From the NCBI GenBank assembly GCA_947165405.1, contig CAMVAG010000104.1:1-7679 (forward strand): a stretch of DNA of 7,679 nucleotides. The letters are read 5' to 3'. A model generated the notes under the pieces. It saw nothing but the letters and a program-made list of their open reading frames with translations, was not told where the DNA came from and did not search any database. Positions 4,949-7,679 of this stretch are shown in pieces; within the stretch, counting starts at the first letter, position 1, and each line of letters opens with the position of its first letter. The position numbers and the translations under genes were made by a program. The DNA is from an uncultured Selenomonadales bacterium. GTDB taxonomy: Bacteria; Bacillota; Negativicutes; Selenomonadales; Selenomonadaceae.

Positions 4949-6402
4949 TCGTCGGCAATGTCAATCAATCGCTCGTCGTGGGAAATTATTATCGTGATTC
5001 TTTTTTCCTTGTCGAGGAAAATTTTTTTTGTCAATGCGTCGACGGCTTGCGCGTCCAAATTGTTATCGGGCTCGTCCATAATCAACACGTCGGCAAATTT
5101 TTCAAAGGCAGTCGCGATTGATACCTTTCGTCGCTCGCCGCCCGATGCCGTGTCGTTTTTGATAAAGTCTTTCTGCTCGACAGCCGCGATTAATTTTTTC
5201 CTCGCGTGAATCATATCGACTTCGGAAATCCTCGCGCCGTCAAAAAAAATTTCACCGCTCGTCGGAGGAATTATCCCGCAAATTAAATTCAGCAGCGTCG
5301 ACTTGCCCGCGCCGTTCGCACCGACCAAGCAATAAATTTTTCCGCGCACGAACCTCCAAGAAAAATTTTCAAAAATTTTTCGTCCGTCAATCTCGTAAGT
5401 CAAGCCGCGCAATTTTATTTCAGTGATTCGTTCCAAAATTTTTGTGCCGTTTATATCGGGAGGCGAAGCAAAAATTTCTTCGATTCGACGGAACGCCGCC
5501 AAAGCATTTTGACAACCTTGACCCAACGTCATGAAATAAGAAACGCTCTGCATTGCAAAGACAAAGTAGCCGTTGAGCGCAACGAAATTTCCGACCGTCA
5601 AGCTTCCGTCCAAAACGTCAAGACCGCCGAGCAAAAATATCAGCACCGTGAAAATTTTTGCGGTGTTTGCATTGCCGTATGAAAACCAAAAACGAATCTT
5701 TGCCTCGCTCACGCCGGCAGAAAAAAATTTTTCAAACGCACTCTTGAACTCCGACAAAAATTTTTCTTGCAAGCTGTGCAATTTGATTCTGCAGACGAAG
5801 AAAAAATTATCGGAGAGGCTCGCGAAATATTTTGATTCGGTCTCGCGCAATGCCGTCGACAGTTTTAAAAGTTTTGCACGCAACGCGAAATAAATCGTCG
5901 CGTGAATTGCTGCCACTGCCGCGAAAATTATCAGCCACTTTGCGCCGATTGTCCACAAGAAAAATATCGCCATGAAAAGCAGCACGCTCTGAATCGAAAT
6001 ATCAATCACGCTGCCGAGAACAAATGCCGTTAAATCGTCCGAATCTTTTTCGACGCGCTTGGCGAGGTAAATCATATCCGTTTTGAATTGCCGCCGACTT
6101 TCCGTCCGCCAAACTTTCAACGTCAAGTCTTCAATCAAGCTGTTGGTGATTCGCGCCCGCATCTTCGTCGAAAAAATTACGTAAAACCAATTCGCCGCGA
6201 GGGAGGTTACGTTCAGCAACAAAAGTCCTCCGACAAAAAAATAAAGCCGCCCGATTTCACGAGAGCTTAAAATTTCGTCAATGAATTTCGCCGACAAATA
6301 CGGCATGAGCAAATCGGCGGCGGCGGTCACGATTGCACACAACAGAATCAAAAAAAATTTCAGCTTGAAGTTTCCGAGATAGTTCAGAATAAATTTTATC
6401 AT
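4933..6402 (-). CDS. ABC exporter half-molecule with reduced nucleotide-binding domain
   Basis: A 489-residue fusion of a six-helix exporter membrane domain and an ATPase domain. Membrane segments are near 14-33, 52-75, 128-150, 154-175, 247-263 and 273-293. The ATPase (about 327-489) has Walker A GANGAGKST (361-369), Q-loop Gln410, signature ASGGE (419-423), Walker B VLIMDEP with catalytic Glu444, D-loop NNLD and the switch His475. All catalytic motifs are therefore present, yet the Q-loop and signature are only 10 residues apart where about 55-70 are usual. The helical subdomain is missing, and the protein stops soon after the H-loop. This explains 489 rather than about 580 residues. The ATG is one base after the radical SAM stop (TAA-A-ATG) with no clear Shine-Dalgarno sequence, so translation is probably coupled. 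The likely cargo is the peptide modified by the neighbour; this is inference. Confidence 0.92.
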   Translation of the reverse strand: MIKFILNYLGNFKLKFFLILLCAIVTAAADLLMPYLSAKFIDEILSSREIGRLYFFVGGLLLLNVTSLAANWFYVIFSTKMRARITNSLIEDLTLKVWRTESRRQFKTDMIYLAKRVEKDSDDLTAFVLGSVIDISIQSVLLFMAIFFLWTIGAKWLIIFAAVAAIHATIYFALRAKLLKLSTALRETESKYFASLSDNFFFVCRIKLHSLQEKFLSEFKSAFEKFFSAGVSEAKIRFWFSYGNANTAKIFTVLIFLLGGLDVLDGSLTVGNFVALNGYFVFAMQSVSYFMTLGQGCQNALAAFRRIEEIFASPPDINGTKILERITEIKLRGLTYEIDGRKIFENFSWRFVRGKIYCLVGANGAGKSTLLNLICGIIPPTSGEIFFDGARISEVDMIHARKKLIAAVEQKDFIKNDTASGGERRKVSIATAFEKFADVLIMDEPDNNLDAQAVDALTKKIFLDKEKRITIIISHDERLIDIADEILSF

Positions 6403-6403
6403 T

Positions 6404-7657
6404 TTAAATCGCCCGCAACTGCGCCGATGAAATCAAACCGTCGATAATCGCCTCGCGTTCGTATTCGCAAAAGTCGCCGGCTTTGTCCAAGCTGCCCGTC
6501 TCGCTGAAATGCCGCGCTTGACAGGAGCCGCCGCATAAATATTTCAAGTCGCAAGTTCTACATCTTCCGATTTGTTCGACGGTGTGAATTTTAAATTTTT
6601 CTGCGCGGGCTGAAGTGTAAATTTCCTTGAAGGAAGATTCTTTCAAGTTGCCGAGTTTGAATTCGTCGTGGTGGAGGAGTTGGCAAGGATAAACATCGCC
6701 CGAACATGAAATGCTGACTTCGGCGTCGCCCAATGCGCACTTGAAAATTTTTTTGCGGGAATTGATAAGATTGTGCAAGTCCATGAACGGCACGACGCCC
6801 GCCGATTTGAGCGCGTCGAAATATTCTTTGCCGGTCAAAAATAAATTTTCATCGCGTTTGGCATTGCCCAGAGGAAAGAGCGGTTGGAAAGTCAATCGCC
6901 CGCCCCAACGTTCGGCAGCTTTGGAAACATCGTCGAGATTTTTTTTCGTGACGACCATGGCAAGTTTCACGTCGGCAGAAAATTTTTCAAGCAACTCAAT
7001 CGCTTTAATCGTCCGCGAAAAATTTCCTGCGCCGCGATAAAAATCGTGTTGCTTTGCGTCGGAACCGTCCACGCTGATTTTGAAAGAATCGAACGCCGCA
7101 ATCAAAGACTCAACGTTATCCGCATTAATGAGCGTCGCATTTGTCATGAGCTTTCGCGAAAAGCCAAGCGATTCGGCATAACGGGCAACGGGCAAAGTCA
7201 AAGGCGACATCAACGGCTCTCCGCCCGTAAAAATTATCTCGGCGCGAGGATTGTATTTCCAAACTGCGTCGAGAATTTTTTTGTAATCGTCGAAGGTCAG
7301 CCGCGCAGAATTTTCCTTGCGTTCCGCCGCGAAGCAGTAAATGCAATTCAAGTTGCAACGGTCGGTCATGTTCAAATAGACGGCGCGCAGTTGAGATTTT
7401 TGATAATCGAAAGCAGGAGGAACTTCAAAAAGCCCCTCCCGCTTTGCCGCGTCCAAAAAGTTTACGATACTTTGAGCGGGAATTTTCGTGCGCCGTGAAA
7501 CTTCGCGAAGTGATTCTTCCGTCGAAAGTGTCTCGGAAAAAATTTTTATCAGCAAGACGCCGTTCAAGTTCGTGACGACCCAAGACGGCATCAGAGGATT
7601 CAACACGAGGAATTTTTCCCCGCGCCGATAAACTTTCAGCAACTCGTCAACACGCAT
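6404..7657 (-). CDS. Radical SAM/SPASM peptide-modifying enzyme with N-terminal PqqD-like domain
   Basis: A 417-residue enzyme of the RiPP maturase type. Residues about 1-80 look like a PqqD-type recognition domain: a beta hairpin (KFLVLNP then SWVVTNLNG) followed by winged-helix-like helices ending in FLDAAKREGLFE. The radical SAM core has Cys101, Cys105 and Cys108 in CNLNCIYC for the catalytic 4Fe-4S cluster, and TGGEPL (144-149) for SAM. The C-terminal SPASM domain has Cys307, GDVYPC (320-325), then C366-x2-C369-x5-C375-x3-C379 and Cys397, the full set of seven for two auxiliary clusters, plus an extra Cys318. Family members form thioether, C-C or C-O crosslinks, or make other changes in a precursor peptide. 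The ATG follows GAGG by 10 bases, only 22 bases from the window edge. It is followed directly by the ABC exporter. No precursor gene is visible. A non-peptide role, such as in the haem-related SPASM enzymes, is less likely given the PqqD-like domain and the exporter. Confidence 0.92.
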   Translation of the reverse strand: MRVDELLKVYRRGEKFLVLNPLMPSWVVTNLNGVLLIKIFSETLSTEESLREVSRRTKIPAQSIVNFLDAAKREGLFEVPPAFDYQKSQLRAVYLNMTDRCNLNCIYCFAAERKENSARLTFDDYKKILDAVWKYNPRAEIIFTGGEPLMSPLTLPVARYAESLGFSRKLMTNATLINADNVESLIAAFDSFKISVDGSDAKQHDFYRGAGNFSRTIKAIELLEKFSADVKLAMVVTKKNLDDVSKAAERWGGRLTFQPLFPLGNAKRDENLFLTGKEYFDALKSAGVVPFMDLHNLINSRKKIFKCALGDAEVSISCSGDVYPCQLLHHDEFKLGNLKESSFKEIYTSARAEKFKIHTVEQIGRCRTCDLKYLCGGSCQARHFSETGSLDKAGDFCEYEREAIIDGLISSAQLRAI

Positions 7658-7679
7658 GATTATCCCGCCTCAAAATTTT

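Noticed and set aside
5143..5175. Frameshift as the cause of the short ATPase domain
   Set aside because: Only 30 bases separate the Q-loop from the signature and both are in the same frame, so the missing segment is not present in any frame.
4892..5209. A 105-codon plus-strand frame near the end of the ABC gene, considered as a RiPP precursor
   Set aside because: It is antisense to the ABC motifs, overlaps the trpS promoter palindrome and the terminator, has no ribosome binding site, and is on the wrong strand for the operon.

Overview
The window looks like chromosome from an anaerobic Firmicute, possibly a Negativicute such as a Selenomonas relative. This assignment is an inference of low to moderate confidence. 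It rests on strong GGAGG ribosome binding sites with TTG and GTG starts, a DapL-like aminotransferase, a clostridial-type glucosaminidase lipoprotein, and a composition that mixes GC-rich codons with frequent A5T5-like runs. That composition is the same in all five protein genes and the lipoprotein, so nothing in it marks recent transfer.

Left end (plus strand, about 1-291): the 3' end of a 5S rRNA, a perfect hairpin in the spacer, then tRNA-His(GTG) and tRNA-Trp(CCA) one base apart, both with encoded CCA, closed by a rho-independent terminator. This is the tail of an rRNA operon. Everything to its right is on the minus strand and converges on it through back-to-back terminators.

Minus strand, in transcription order from the right edge: (1) a two-gene unit with a radical SAM/SPASM protein carrying an N-terminal PqqD-like domain (7657-6404), followed one base later by an ABC exporter half-molecule (6402-4933), ending in a terminator whose 5' arm is the end of the transporter gene. 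This pair has the hallmarks of a RiPP (ribosomally made, post-translationally modified peptide) maturation and export system. The precursor peptide is not in the window and would be expected beyond the right edge. The exporter's ATPase domain is abnormally small. (2) A three-gene unit driven by an extended -10 promoter: trpS (tryptophanyl-tRNA synthetase), a glucosaminidase-TPR lipoprotein, and a CatB-like hexapeptide O-acetyltransferase with an unexplained C-terminal extension, ending in a strong terminator. (3) A monocistronic PLP aminotransferase of the DapL type. Its promoter is packed into the preceding terminator and it is translated from a TTG codon.

The best candidate for an undescribed system is the radical SAM plus reduced-NBD exporter pair at the right end. 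The remaining genes are housekeeping or cell-envelope functions. No stretch longer than about 90 bases lacks a feature, and I see no insertion sequence, CRISPR array, integrase or phage gene.
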